A DNA stretch of 64,000 nt, taken from NCBI GenBank assembly GCA_050249695.1, contig JBFWQA010000006.1, forward strand, positions 1 to 64,000, in the 5' to 3' direction. Origin of the DNA: JACKJP01 sp050249695. GTDB taxonomy: Bacteria; Pseudomonadota; Alphaproteobacteria; Rhizobiales; Tepidamorphaceae. Made by a program: the position numbers and the translations under genes. This document shows positions 23,451-31,866 of the stretch, one piece after another (positions within the stretch are counted from its first letter, which is position 1; every line of letters starts with the position of its first letter). Under the pieces are notes generated by a model that saw only the letters and a list, made by a program, of their open reading frames with translations, had not been told where the DNA came from and did no database searches.

Positions 23451-26000
23451 CTACCGGTCGCCCTCGGGTAATGCCCAGGCGAGCACGCTGTCGCCGATCG
23501 GTGTCTCCATGAAGTGATGGCCGCCAGCCATCAGGGCGACATATTGGCGGCCGTCCACCGAATATGTGACCGGCGTTGCCTGACCGCCGGCCGGCAGCTC
23601 CGTCTGCCAGAGAACCTCGCCCGTTTCCTCATCCAGCGCCTTGAACAGATTGTCCGTGGTCGCGGCAATGAAGATCAGGCCGCCGGCCGTGACGACCGAT
23701 CCGCCGTTGTTGGGCGTGCCGATCAGGAGCGGCAACAGGGAGGGAATGCCGAAGGGGCCGTTGGCCCTCGCCGTCCCGAACGGCCGGTCCCACAGGGTCT
23801 TCCCGGTTTCGAGATCGATGGCGCGAATGCCGCCGTAAGGGGGCTCCTTGCACATCAGCCCGGTAAAGCTCAGCCGCCAGCCGGCATTCACGTCGATGCC
23901 GTAGGGCGCGCCCGCCATCGGCGCGACGCTGTCCGGCGCATCTTCGGCCGACTCGCCCTCCATGATCGAACGGACATCAAGATCGTCCACCTCTTCGCGC
24001 GGCAGAAGCTTGTTGTGGTTCGGCATGTCATTGTAGTTGGCGACGATGATCCCCTTTTGGGGGTCCACCGCGACGCCGCCCCAGTCCGAGCCTCCATTGT
24101 AGCCGGGATACTGTATGAAATAGCGATCGACGGTCGGTGGCGTATAAATGCCGTCATAGCGCGCCTGCCGGAACTGGATGCGGCACCAGAGCTGATCGAG
24201 GGGCGACATGCCCCACATGTCCTTCTCGGTGAGATCCTGCTGGCGGAGCGTGTGGTAGGCGGAGAAGGGTTGTGTGGGCGAGAGATTCTCCGGCTCCACG
24301 CCGCCCCGGGGGACCGGTCTTTCCTCGACCGGGAAAAGCGGCTCGCCGGTTTCCCGGTTCAGGACATAGATTTCACCCTGCTTGGACGGCAGGACCAATG
24401 CCGGTACCGGTCCATTTCCGGTGGGGAAGTTCACGAGCGTTCCCTGCGACCCGAGGTCATAGTCCCAAACATCGTAATGAACCGTCTGGAAATGCCAGGC
24501 CGGCTCGCCGGTTTCGACGTTCAGCGCGACGATCGATGTGGAGTATTCATTCGACTCCGGCCTGCGGTCTGCGCCGTAGTAGTCGACCGCCGAATTGCCC
24601 ATCGGGACGTAGACCTGACCGAGTTCGTCGTCACCTGTAGCTGTCGTCCAGGTATTGGGCGTTCCGCGAGAATAGGTCTCGCCCTCGGGCGGCAGGCCCT
24701 TCAGGTCCGGTTTTGCCAGATCCCATGCCCAGAGCAATTCTCCCGTCATCGCATCGTATCCGCGGATGACGCCCGACGGCGCGTCGCGCTGCTGGTTGTC
24801 GTTGACCTGGTGATTGGTCACGATCACGCCCCGCACGATCGTCGGGGGTGACGTCACCGCGAAAAATCCTGGCACGGTGTCGCCGATCCCGTCCAGCAGG
24901 CTGACGGTGCCGCCCTGTCCGAAATCCGCGCACGGCTCTCCGGTCCTCGCATCCACCGCGATAAGCCGGGCATCGATCGTGCCTTCGATGATACGGGTGC
25001 CGCACGCATCCGCGGGACGCATGTCGGGCGCGGCGTAATAGGCCACGCCCCTGCAGGTCGCGCCATAGGGAATCGCGTCCGTCGATACGCCAGCCTCGTA
25101 GCGCCAACGCTCCTTTCCGGTGTCCGCGTCGACGGCCATCATGTCGTTCATCGCGGAGCAGAGATACATCGTGCCGTCGATGACGAGAGGCGTCGTCTCG
25201 GGGGAATAGGCCCCCTCGCTGCCGTCTCCCTCTTCCGGCAGGACGCCGGTGTGGTATTCCCAGACCTGCTCGAGCCGACCGACGTTTTCCTTGTTGATCT
25301 GGTCGAGCGGCGAGAAGCGTTGCGCGTGATAGCTGCCGCCATAGGCCGGCCAGTTCTCTCCGGCCTGGAGCATTGCCATCGGCTCCCGGCGAGTGGCAGG
25401 TTCGGCCGTCTCGGCGTCTCCGACGGCAGGACCAGTCGTCGCATCCGGGGTCTGCCCGGGCCTCTCGAGGGGCCGCTCGGGCACCTGCGCCTGTACCAGC
25501 GTGACTGGCGCCGGGTCATTCAGCGCTGCGGCGTCGCGGACGTGACCCGTCGCATAGACGCCGCCGCCCGCCATGAGTGCGGCTGCAACGCCTGCGGCGA
25601 CGGGTGCTGCCCGGCCCCTGCGATTGCCGGGTTCGCGCCTGCGCAATGCGGGAATGAGGCAGAGGACGAGGATGAATATCACGGTGGGCGCGACCAGTCG
25701 GGGCACCTGCGCCCAGCCATCGAAACCCTTCTCCCATAACGCCCAGACAAGGGTGAGGAGCCAGGTGATCGCATAGACCCATACACCCGCCATCGAAGGA
25801 CGGGCGAGCAGGATGCCAGAGAGGAGCAGACCGATTCCGGCAATCAGATAATACCAGGAGCCGCCGAGGCTCATCAGCCACGCCCCGCCGGCTCCAATGA
25901 CCAGACCCAAGAGGATCAGAAGAATTGCAACGGCCAAAATGAACCAGTAGCCGGCGCCGCGACGCGGGGCCGCCGCCGGATGAGTGTCCGCATGGATCAT
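23451..26000 (-). CDS. gcd: Membrane-bound PQQ-dependent glucose dehydrogenase
   Basis: The 849-residue protein has five N-terminal membrane helices (within about residues 17-160) that bind ubiquinone. A large periplasmic beta-propeller follows with quinoprotein repeats such as WPAYGGSYHAQRFSPLDQI and GEVLWQTELPAGGQATP. It oxidises aldoses such as glucose to gluconolactone in the periplasm and passes electrons to ubiquinone, using PQQ and calcium or magnesium. In soil bacteria this acidifies the medium and solubilises phosphate. No pqq biosynthesis genes are in the window. Length fits the family (about 800 residues). Confidence 0.94.
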   Translation of the reverse strand: MIHADTHPAAAPRRGAGYWFILAVAILLILLGLVIGAGGAWLMSLGGSWYYLIAGIGLLLSGILLARPSMAGVWVYAITWLLTLVWALWEKGFDGWAQVPRLVAPTVIFILVLCLIPALRRREPGNRRGRAAPVAAGVAAALMAGGGVYATGHVRDAAALNDPAPVTLVQAQVPERPLERPGQTPDATTGPAVGDAETAEPATRREPMAMLQAGENWPAYGGSYHAQRFSPLDQINKENVGRLEQVWEYHTGVLPEEGDGSEGAYSPETTPLVIDGTMYLCSAMNDMMAVDADTGKERWRYEAGVSTDAIPYGATCRGVAYYAAPDMRPADACGTRIIEGTIDARLIAVDARTGEPCADFGQGGTVSLLDGIGDTVPGFFAVTSPPTIVRGVIVTNHQVNDNQQRDAPSGVIRGYDAMTGELLWAWDLAKPDLKGLPPEGETYSRGTPNTWTTATGDDELGQVYVPMGNSAVDYYGADRRPESNEYSTSIVALNVETGEPAWHFQTVHYDVWDYDLGSQGTLVNFPTGNGPVPALVLPSKQGEIYVLNRETGEPLFPVEERPVPRGGVEPENLSPTQPFSAYHTLRQQDLTEKDMWGMSPLDQLWCRIQFRQARYDGIYTPPTVDRYFIQYPGYNGGSDWGGVAVDPQKGIIVANYNDMPNHNKLLPREEVDDLDVRSIMEGESAEDAPDSVAPMAGAPYGIDVNAGWRLSFTGLMCKEPPYGGIRAIDLETGKTLWDRPFGTARANGPFGIPSLLPLLIGTPNNGGSVVTAGGLIFIAATTDNLFKALDEETGEVLWQTELPAGGQATPVTYSVDGRQYVALMAGGHHFMETPIGDSVLAWALPEGDR

Positions 26001-26023
26001 GGAGAGCCTCCGTGAATGGCAGT

Positions 26024-26057
26024 AAAAAAGGCAGGCCCGCCGTCGCGGCCCTGCCTG
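26024..26057 (-). terminator. Rho-independent terminator of the 26.1-27.1 kb operon
   Basis: On the minus strand an AGGCAGG...CCTGCCT stem is followed by six T. It ends the leftward three-gene operon and lies just upstream of gcd. Confidence 0.75.
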
Positions 26058-26101
26058 AGTAACCGGTCAAGGCTCAGGTTGTTCCGAACGCGGCGACGGC
26101 T

Positions 26102-26374
26102 CTAGCTCGTCCTTGTGGCCTTCTCCGTCGCCTTCTCCTCATCCGCCACTGCTTCCCTCGCGCCTCTGCCAAGATCCCGGCGCGCCCTTTCATCCTTGTC
26201 GAGCTTCTCGAAACTTTCGATCACATCGTCCGGTTCCTGCTTTGCGTCGGGCACCGCCCGGCGCTGGTTGCGGACCGATTCCTGGTCGTCGCCCTGCAGG
26301 CTGTTACGTCCCATCTTGTCCTGCGCGAGGTCCGTGTCGGTCGGCATCGGCGGATCGCGTCTGTCAGTCGGCAT
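26102..26374 (-). CDS. Small acidic hypothetical protein
   Basis: A 90-residue, highly charged protein lacks hydrophobic segments. It begins MPTDRRDPPMPTDTDLAQDK and contains EPDDVIESFEKLDKDERARRD. The low complexity and charge suggest a disordered stress-type protein. ATG 26374 was chosen because GGAGG lies eight bases upstream; longer in-frame starts run over the preceding gene. It is third in a leftward operon with the PNPOx-fold gene and the small membrane protein, and a terminator follows. Confidence 0.75.
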   Translation of the reverse strand: MPTDRRDPPMPTDTDLAQDKMGRNSLQGDDQESVRNQRRAVPDAKQEPDDVIESFEKLDKDERARRDLGRGAREAVADEEKATEKATRTS

Positions 26375-26400
26375 CGGCTGCCTCCTCCGGTTGGGGGTGT

Positions 26401-26880
26401 TCACATCTTGACCTTCTGCTGTTCGCCCATGTCCGGCCTTGTGCCGGACATCGCCGCCGCGGCCATCTTGATCGTGCTGACGATAGTCCCCGGGGCGTCC
26501 CAGTACTGAGCATCGACCGGCGTGACCTTGAGGACGCGAACGGACGGATCCTGCGGACCGTCCCACCAGGCGTCGGCGGCGGCCGACCAAAGCTGTTCGA
26601 TCTTGTCGCGATCAGCGGAGATTTCGGCGCGGCCGGTGACCGAGAGATAATGGTTGTCGCCCGGCTCGGCGAAGGAAAGACAGACTTCCGGATGCCGGGC
26701 GATATCCTCGTCCTTGTGGCCCTTCACGTCTGTGAGGAAATAGATCGCGCCCGCCTCGCGGTCGGGCATCGCCGCCATCGGTCGGGCGCGGATGAGGTCG
26801 CCATCCTGCGTTGCCAGCATGCAGGGACTGATGTCGTCCATCAGTTTCCACACATGTTCTTCGTTACGGTCGTCACCCAT
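26401..26880 (-). CDS. Pyridoxamine 5'-phosphate oxidase-fold (general stress protein 26-like)
   Basis: The 159-residue protein has the split-barrel flavin-binding pattern of the general stress protein family: LATQDGDLIRARPMA near the N-terminus, AIYFLTDVKGHKDEDIARHPEVCLSFAEP in segments, and VKVTPVDAQYWDAPG-like residues near the C-terminus. Members bind FMN or FAD and many have no known substrate. The position inside a stress-type operon supports the GSP26 assignment over true PNPOx. Confidence 0.88.
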   Translation of the reverse strand: MGDDRNEEHVWKLMDDISPCMLATQDGDLIRARPMAAMPDREAGAIYFLTDVKGHKDEDIARHPEVCLSFAEPGDNHYLSVTGRAEISADRDKIEQLWSAAADAWWDGPQDPSVRVLKVTPVDAQYWDAPGTIVSTIKMAAAAMSGTRPDMGEQQKVKM

Positions 26881-26931
26881 GCTCTTAATGCTCCCTTATT
26901 GGCTCAAATTCCCGCGGTGGAGGCCGCTCGC

Positions 26932-27111
26932 TCACCCGGCGAGGATGCGCAGCAGTGCCACGACCAGAACGATCGCCACAAGACCGCCGATGAAGACGAT
27001 CTTGCGCGTGCGGGTTCTCAGGATGATCTCGCCCTGGCGTGCCTTTCGGCCGGAAATTTCGACCCGGCCGGCCTCTGTGGAGCGGTGCTCCGATGTGGTC
27101 CTGTTCTCCAT
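26932..27111 (-). CDS. Small single-pass membrane protein (59 residues)
   Basis: This short gene encodes a basic N-terminal half (MENRTTSEHRSTEAGRVEIS) and one C-terminal hydrophobic helix (IVFIGGLVAIVLVVALLRIL). TGAGGA lies five bases before the ATG. It resembles the tiny basic single-pass proteins of rhizobia that are sometimes mis-annotated as transporter permeases. It is the first gene of the leftward operon with the PNPOx-fold and acidic proteins, driven by one face of the symmetrical promoter at 27138-27165. Confidence 0.75.
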   Translation of the reverse strand: MENRTTSEHRSTEAGRVEISGRKARQGEIILRTRTRKIVFIGGLVAIVLVVALLRILAG

Positions 27112-27137
27112 CCCGTCCTCACCGCACTCTCGGTGCC

Positions 27138-27165
27138 GGAACAGGGAGGGCGGCCTTATGGTTCC
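27138..27165. promoter_or_regulatory. Symmetrical bidirectional EcfG-like promoter
   Basis: GGAAC and GTTCC are separated by 18 bases, so each strand reads GGAAC, 17 bases, then GGTT (plus) or TGTT (minus). The plus side faces the HD-domain gene at 27236 and the minus side faces the small membrane protein gene at 27111. Both -10 elements deviate from CGTT in the first base only. Confidence 0.5.
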
Positions 27166-27235
27166 GCCGCAACGGGAACTTTTAAGAGAGCAGCCGCGCT
27201 TTCAAGGCGAGATTCAGACGCGGAGACGATGAGTC

Positions 27236-27664
27236 ATGACCACATCCGGGATGGAGGCGTTGGCCGACCGGCTTGCCGAGACGGCCCACAAGGGCCAGCG
27301 TGACAAGACCGGCGCACCCTATATCGACCATGTCAGGCGCGTCTCCGCGGCCGTCATGCCGGGCGAGGAACGGGTCGTCGCGCTCTTGCATGACGTGTTG
27401 GAGAAAGGCGGCATGACGGAAGAAGATCTTTCGGCCGCCGGGCTTCCGGCGACGATCCGCGCCGCGGTCGATGCGATGACCCGACGGCGCGGTGAAAGCG
27501 ACGAGGCGTTCGTCCGCCGAGCCGCCGCAAACGAACTGGCGCTGCCCGTCAAGAAGGCCGATCTGGAAGATAATCTGCGTCAGGCGTGGCAGGCCCATCT
27601 GCCCACGGCAAAATACGAAGCGGGCCTGAATATCCTTCGGGACGCGCTGGGCGGGGAGTGGTAG
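27236..27664 (+). CDS. HD-domain protein (RelA/SpoT hydrolase-like)
   Basis: The 142-residue protein has the small HD-hydrolase pattern: HKGQRDKTGAPYIDHVRRV near residue 17, the HD pair in ALLHDVLEKG near residue 60 and KKADLEDNLRQ near residue 105. Small stand-alone HD proteins of this group are related to the ppGpp hydrolase domain of SpoT/Mesh1. A (p)ppGpp or nucleotide pyrophosphohydrolase role is therefore plausible but unproven. The gene converges on the host attachment gene, with 10 bases between stops. Confidence 0.82.
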   Translation: MTTSGMEALADRLAETAHKGQRDKTGAPYIDHVRRVSAAVMPGEERVVALLHDVLEKGGMTEEDLSAAGLPATIRAAVDAMTRRRGESDEAFVRRAAANELALPVKKADLEDNLRQAWQAHLPTAKYEAGLNILRDALGGEW

Positions 27665-27674
27665 CGCAGGCACT

Positions 27675-28118
27675 TCAGGCTGTCAGCAGGCGCTCCATCT
27701 CGGGGATCGGGTGATTGGTATAGTCCTTGTCGATTTCGGCGATGACGGCATCCGCCAGCGTCTTCGGTATCGCCTTGCGCAGCGTGCCGAGAACGGCAGG
27801 CGGCGCGACGATCACGAGTTTCTTGAACCTGCCCTTTTCATGCAGCTTGTGAAGCCGCTCCGCTATGGTTTCGGCGAAACGGTGTTCCTCCAGATCGTGC
27901 CAGTCGGTCGTCTGGAACGCGCTGCGCGGTGTCGCTCCGCTCAGCTGATAACGGCCCGGCTCGTCCGTTCCCTGCTCCCGGGTGGGCGGGTTTTCGTGTT
28001 CCATGAGCCGTTCCACCTGGAAATTCGGATAGACCTCGTCGCCCTCGTTGCGCATCAACAACGCCTTGCGCCCGTCGCCGACGACGATCCAGCAATCATG
28101 GGGAATCTTGACTGACAT
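27675..28118 (-). CDS. Host attachment family protein
   Basis: The 147-residue protein shows the Host_attach (AtsA-like) pattern: CWIVVGDGRKALLMRNEGDE at the N-terminus, HRFAETIAERLHKL in the middle and LVIVAPPAVLGTLRKAI toward the C-terminus. The family was named from an Agrobacterium attachment locus, but the fold resembles the release factor eRF1 middle domain and a direct adhesive role is doubtful. A consensus EcfG-type promoter lies about 115 bases upstream at 28233-28258, next to the end of mcd. Confidence 0.88.
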   Translation of the reverse strand: MSVKIPHDCWIVVGDGRKALLMRNEGDEVYPNFQVERLMEHENPPTREQGTDEPGRYQLSGATPRSAFQTTDWHDLEEHRFAETIAERLHKLHEKGRFKKLVIVAPPAVLGTLRKAIPKTLADAVIAEIDKDYTNHPIPEMERLLTA

Positions 28119-28232
28119 CGCTCTTGCTCCCGTACATCAGATAGCCGACAGCCTAGCCGGCCTTCCCAGGGCGATCCTTGACGCATGTCATGGAAGCACG
28201 CGCCTGGCCGGATCGGCCTATCTTAAGCGGGC

Positions 28233-28258
28233 AACGCGACCGGTGAAGCGTCAGTTCC
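28233..28258 (-). promoter_or_regulatory. EcfG-type promoter upstream of the host attachment gene
   Basis: Minus strand GGAAC, 17 bases, CGTT, an exact match. It overlaps the stop codon of mcd and predicts a leader of about 105 bases. Confidence 0.55.
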
Positions 28259-29933
28259 GGCTTTCGAGCAGGCGGCGGGCGATGACCTGGGCCTGAATCT
28301 CGCCGGCGCCCTCGAAGATGTTGAGAATGCGCGCATCGGCGAGGACGCGGCTGATCGGGTATTCCATCGCAAAGCCGTTGCCGCCATGGATCTGCAAGGC
28401 GTTGTCGGCGGCCGCCCAGGCGACCCGCGCGCCGAGCAGCTTGGCCATGCCGGCTTCCAGGTCGCAGCGGCGTCCCTGATCCTTCTCGCGGCCGGCGAAA
28501 TAGGTCAGCTGGCGGGTGATGAGCAATTCGGCCGCCATCATCGCGAGCTTGTCGGCGACGCGCGGGAAATCGATGATCGGACGCGCGAACTGGATGCGCT
28601 CCAGCGCATATTTCAGGCCGAGTTCAAGCGCGCACTGGGCAACGCCGATGGCGCGCGCCGCGGTCTGTATTCTCGCCGACTCGAAGGTTTCCATGAGCTG
28701 CTTGAAGCCCTGGCCTTCCTTGCCGCCGAGAAGATTGGCAGCCTTCACCTCGAAGCCGTCGAAGGAGATGTCAAACTCCTTCATGCCGCGATAGCCGATC
28801 ACCTCGATCTCGCCGCCGGTCATGCCTTCGGCGGGGAAGGGGTTGGCGTCGTCGCCGCGCGGCTTCTCGGCCAGCAGCATCGACAGGCCCTTGTAGCCCT
28901 TCTCGGCCGGATCGGTGCGCACCAGCAGCGTCATCAGGTCGGCGCGGACCGGATGGGTGATCCAGGTTTTCTGGCCGGTGACGCGATAGACGTCGCCGTC
29001 CTTGACGGCCCTGGTCGTCAGGCTGGCCAGATCGGAGCCGGTATTGGGTTCGGTGAACACCGCCGTCGGCAGGATTTCGGCCGAGGCGATCTTGGGCAGC
29101 CAGTGCTGCTTCTGCTCTTCAGTGCCGCCGGTGAGGATCAGTTCCGCGGCGATCTCGGAGCGCGTCCCGATGGAGCCGATGGCGATCCAGCCGCGGGAAA
29201 GCTCCTCGGAGACGACGCACATCGATTCCTTGCCGAGGCCGAGCCCGCCATATTCCTCCGGAATCGTCAGGCCGAAGACGCCGAGTTCGGCGGCCTGGGC
29301 GATAATGTCGAGCGGGATGTATTCGTTGGCGAGATGCCATTCATGGGCGTGAGGCACGACCTCGCTCTCGGCGAAACGGCGCATTTCCTCGCGCATGGCC
29401 TCAAGCGTGTCGTCAAGCCCGCTGTCGCCCACCGGCCCGCCATGCCAGTCGCGCATGAGGGTGACAAGCGCGGCGCGGTTCTCCACGGTGTTGCCGTGTG
29501 CGATGAGCCCGGACACCGTGTCGGTGAGAAACGCATCGGCCGCATCGCGTCCGAGCCCGACATCGGCAAGGCGGAAGATTTCGCCCTGGTTCATGGCGAT
29601 GCCATGCGCCATCTGGTTGAGATATTCGCCGGCGCCGATCCGCACCAGCAGTTCCTCGGTGCGGCCGAACCGGCCCTCGTTCGTCATCCGGTCGGCATAG
29701 GAGGCGAGCTGGACGATGGCCTGGGCATAGGTTGCAAGCCATGCGAGGCCGTGAACGGCGTGCTGATGGGCATCGAGCAGCCTGGCCTCGGGCGTTCCCG
29801 AAGGGGCCACCGTCTCCAGAAGCGCCGCGCGGGCCCTGGCGAGAAGCTGCTCGCCGGCAATCGCGGCATCGCGGAGATCGCCGACCAGCGCGGTTTCAGC
29901 GCCGCCGGTCTCTTTGGCATGGGCCAGGGACAT
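28251..29933 (-). CDS. mcd: (2S)-methylsuccinyl-CoA dehydrogenase
   Basis: The 560-residue acyl-CoA dehydrogenase has an additional N-terminal helical region of about 150 residues before the classical fold (TIPEEYGGLGLGKESM, TGQKTWITHPVRAD, QIHGGNGFAMEYPISR). This extended form is typical of Mcd of the ethylmalonyl-CoA pathway, which oxidises methylsuccinyl-CoA to mesaconyl-CoA with FAD and ETF. The adjacent ccr and ecm genes support the call. ATG 29933 was preferred over an upstream GTG because the family begins MSLAHAKE. It lies 57 bases downstream of ccr on the same strand. Confidence 0.92.
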   Translation of the reverse strand: MSLAHAKETGGAETALVGDLRDAAIAGEQLLARARAALLETVAPSGTPEARLLDAHQHAVHGLAWLATYAQAIVQLASYADRMTNEGRFGRTEELLVRIGAGEYLNQMAHGIAMNQGEIFRLADVGLGRDAADAFLTDTVSGLIAHGNTVENRAALVTLMRDWHGGPVGDSGLDDTLEAMREEMRRFAESEVVPHAHEWHLANEYIPLDIIAQAAELGVFGLTIPEEYGGLGLGKESMCVVSEELSRGWIAIGSIGTRSEIAAELILTGGTEEQKQHWLPKIASAEILPTAVFTEPNTGSDLASLTTRAVKDGDVYRVTGQKTWITHPVRADLMTLLVRTDPAEKGYKGLSMLLAEKPRGDDANPFPAEGMTGGEIEVIGYRGMKEFDISFDGFEVKAANLLGGKEGQGFKQLMETFESARIQTAARAIGVAQCALELGLKYALERIQFARPIIDFPRVADKLAMMAAELLITRQLTYFAGREKDQGRRCDLEAGMAKLLGARVAWAAADNALQIHGGNGFAMEYPISRVLADARILNIFEGAGEIQAQVIARRLLESRN

Positions 29934-29990
29934 CAGGTTCAACCCTCTCAACACATCATGCGCTTCGGCAGCGGTATCCGCCGGCGACGA

Positions 29991-31295
29991 TCAGGCCTGG
30001 CCGGTTTCTTCCAGCACGTCTTCGAATGTGCGCAAGCCCGCCCGCGGCGAACAGACCAGAACGGCCATATTGCCGGGCGCGTGCTCGTTGCGGAGCATCT
30101 TCATGTGGGCCTTGGGGATCTGGTCCCAGGGGAAGACTTCCGACATGCACGGGTCGACGCGGCGCTCGATGACGAAATTGTTGGCCTCGCTCGCCTGTTT
30201 CAGATGCGCGAAATGCGAGCCCTGGATGCGCTTCTGGCGCATCCAGACATAGCGGGCGTCGAAAGTGATGTTGAAGCCGCTCGTGCCCGCGCAGAAGACG
30301 ACCATGCCGCCGCGCTTGACCACGAGCGCGGAGACCGGGAACGTCGCCTCGCCCGGGTGCTCGAAGACCATGTCGACATCATTGCCCTTGCCGGTGATGT
30401 CCCAGATCGCCTTGCCGAACTTGCGTGCTTCCTTCACCCAGTCATTGTATTCGGCCGTGTTGACCGTGGGCATCTGGCCCCAGCACTTGAAATCCTTGCG
30501 GTTGATGACGCCCTTGGCGCCGAGGCTGAGCACATAGTCGCGCTTGCTCTCGTCGGAGATGACGCCGATCGCGTTGGCGCCGGCGGCGGCGCAAAGCTGC
30601 ACGCCGAACACGCCGAGGCCGCCGGAAGCGCCCCAGACCAGAACGTTGTCGCCGGGGCGCAGCTGATGCGGCGCGTGGCCGAAGAGCATGCGGTAGGCGG
30701 TGGCCAGCGTCAGCGTATAGCAGGCCGCTTCCTCCCAGGTCAGATGCTGCGGACGCGGCATCAGCTGGCGCGCCTGAACGCGGCAGAACTGGGCGAAAGA
30801 CCCGTCCGGGGTCTCATAGCCCCAGATGCGCTGGCTCGGCGAGAACATCGGATCGCCGCCATTGCATTCCTCGTCGTCGCCGTCGTCCTGGTTGCAGTGA
30901 ACGACGACCTCGTCGCCCACCTTCCAGCGCTTCACCTTCGAGCCGACGGCCCAGACGATGCCCGACGCATCGGAGCCGGCCACGTGATAGGGAACCTTGT
31001 GGTAGTCGATGGGCGAAATCGGAGTGCCGAGCGAGGCCCAGACGCCGTTGTAGTTGACGCCGGCCGCCATCACATAGACCAGCACCTCGTCGTCGCCGAT
31101 CTCCCAGGTGGGCAGTACCTCCACCTTCATGGCCGTATCGGGTTCGCCGTGGCGTTCCTGACGGATTGCCCAGCCATACATGCGTGCGGGAACGTGTCCG
31201 AGCGGGGGCACCTCACCGAGCTCGTACAGATCCTTCTTTTCCGCCTTGTAGGTCGGCGGAACCGCTGCGATTTCCTGTTTCGACATTTCGTTCAT
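29991..31295 (-). CDS. ccr: Crotonyl-CoA carboxylase/reductase
   Basis: The 434-residue protein belongs to the medium-chain dehydrogenase family. The conserved opening is DLYELGEVPPLGHVPARMYG, followed by a NADPH-binding loop LVWGASGGLGVFGVQ and the CO2-pocket region EHPGEATFP. Ccr reductively carboxylates crotonyl-CoA to ethylmalonyl-CoA, the defining step of the ethylmalonyl-CoA pathway for acetate and C1 assimilation. It is divergent from ecm with the small yeaQ-like gene between them. Two in-frame ATG codons at the start are possible. Confidence 0.96.
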   Translation of the reverse strand: MNEMSKQEIAAVPPTYKAEKKDLYELGEVPPLGHVPARMYGWAIRQERHGEPDTAMKVEVLPTWEIGDDEVLVYVMAAGVNYNGVWASLGTPISPIDYHKVPYHVAGSDASGIVWAVGSKVKRWKVGDEVVVHCNQDDGDDEECNGGDPMFSPSQRIWGYETPDGSFAQFCRVQARQLMPRPQHLTWEEAACYTLTLATAYRMLFGHAPHQLRPGDNVLVWGASGGLGVFGVQLCAAAGANAIGVISDESKRDYVLSLGAKGVINRKDFKCWGQMPTVNTAEYNDWVKEARKFGKAIWDITGKGNDVDMVFEHPGEATFPVSALVVKRGGMVVFCAGTSGFNITFDARYVWMRQKRIQGSHFAHLKQASEANNFVIERRVDPCMSEVFPWDQIPKAHMKMLRNEHAPGNMAVLVCSPRAGLRTFEDVLEETGQA

Positions 31296-31472
31296 AACTC
31301 CACACCCGGCGTCGGCCTTCCCGTATCCCCGATCGAAATGAAAATCAAATCGGTTGGCAGAGCAGCGCCGGTCCCTGTGTAAATGATCCGCGATTGCGGT
31401 TAAGGTATCAGCAATCGTTCAAATGATGCAATGCAGCAGAAAGTTGCGTGCGTCGCAACAGGGGGTAAAGAA

Positions 31473-31724
31473 ATGGCCATTGAATCGATTATCGTTCTTC
31501 TCGTCGTCGGTCTCGTCGCCGGCTGGCTCGCCGGCAAGATCATGCGGGGCGCCGGTTTCGGCCTGATCGGCAATATCGTCGTCGGCATCGTCGGGGCCTT
31601 CATCGGCAGCTACATTCTGGGCGCGCTCGGCGTCGCTATCGGGAGCGACATTCTCTCGGTCATCATCGGCGCGACCCTCGGCGCGGTGATCCTGCTGTTC
31701 ATCATCGGGCTGATAAAGCGCTGA
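31473..31724 (+). CDS. GlsB/YeaQ/YmgE family stress membrane protein
   Basis: An 83-residue, very hydrophobic Gly-rich protein has three short helices and the typical GWLAGKIMRGAGFGLIGNI opening. The family is a transglycosylase-associated-protein type membrane protein linked to stress, with unclear molecular role. GGGGG lies seven bases before the ATG. It sits alone between divergent ccr and the downstream ecm gene, 142 bases away. Confidence 0.9.
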   Translation: MAIESIIVLLVVGLVAGWLAGKIMRGAGFGLIGNIVVGIVGAFIGSYILGALGVAIGSDILSVIIGATLGAVILLFIIGLIKR

Positions 31725-31866
31725 GCGGCGTCCGTCGCACGCCGCGCCGGAGTCCGGTTGCGCAGCGGCCCTGTTGCATTGCAATATCCGGGCCGGCCCG
31801 TTAAACGCCTTGCCGTCCGGCATCCCGGGATGTCGGCCAGCATACCTGTTCTGGAGCGACAAGACG

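Noticed and set aside
28386..31382. A 998-codon open frame on the plus strand, antisense to mcd and ccr
   Set aside because: It is a high-GC shadow. Its translation is Arg/His/Asp-rich low-complexity sequence without motifs, while the minus strand encodes clear Mcd and Ccr.
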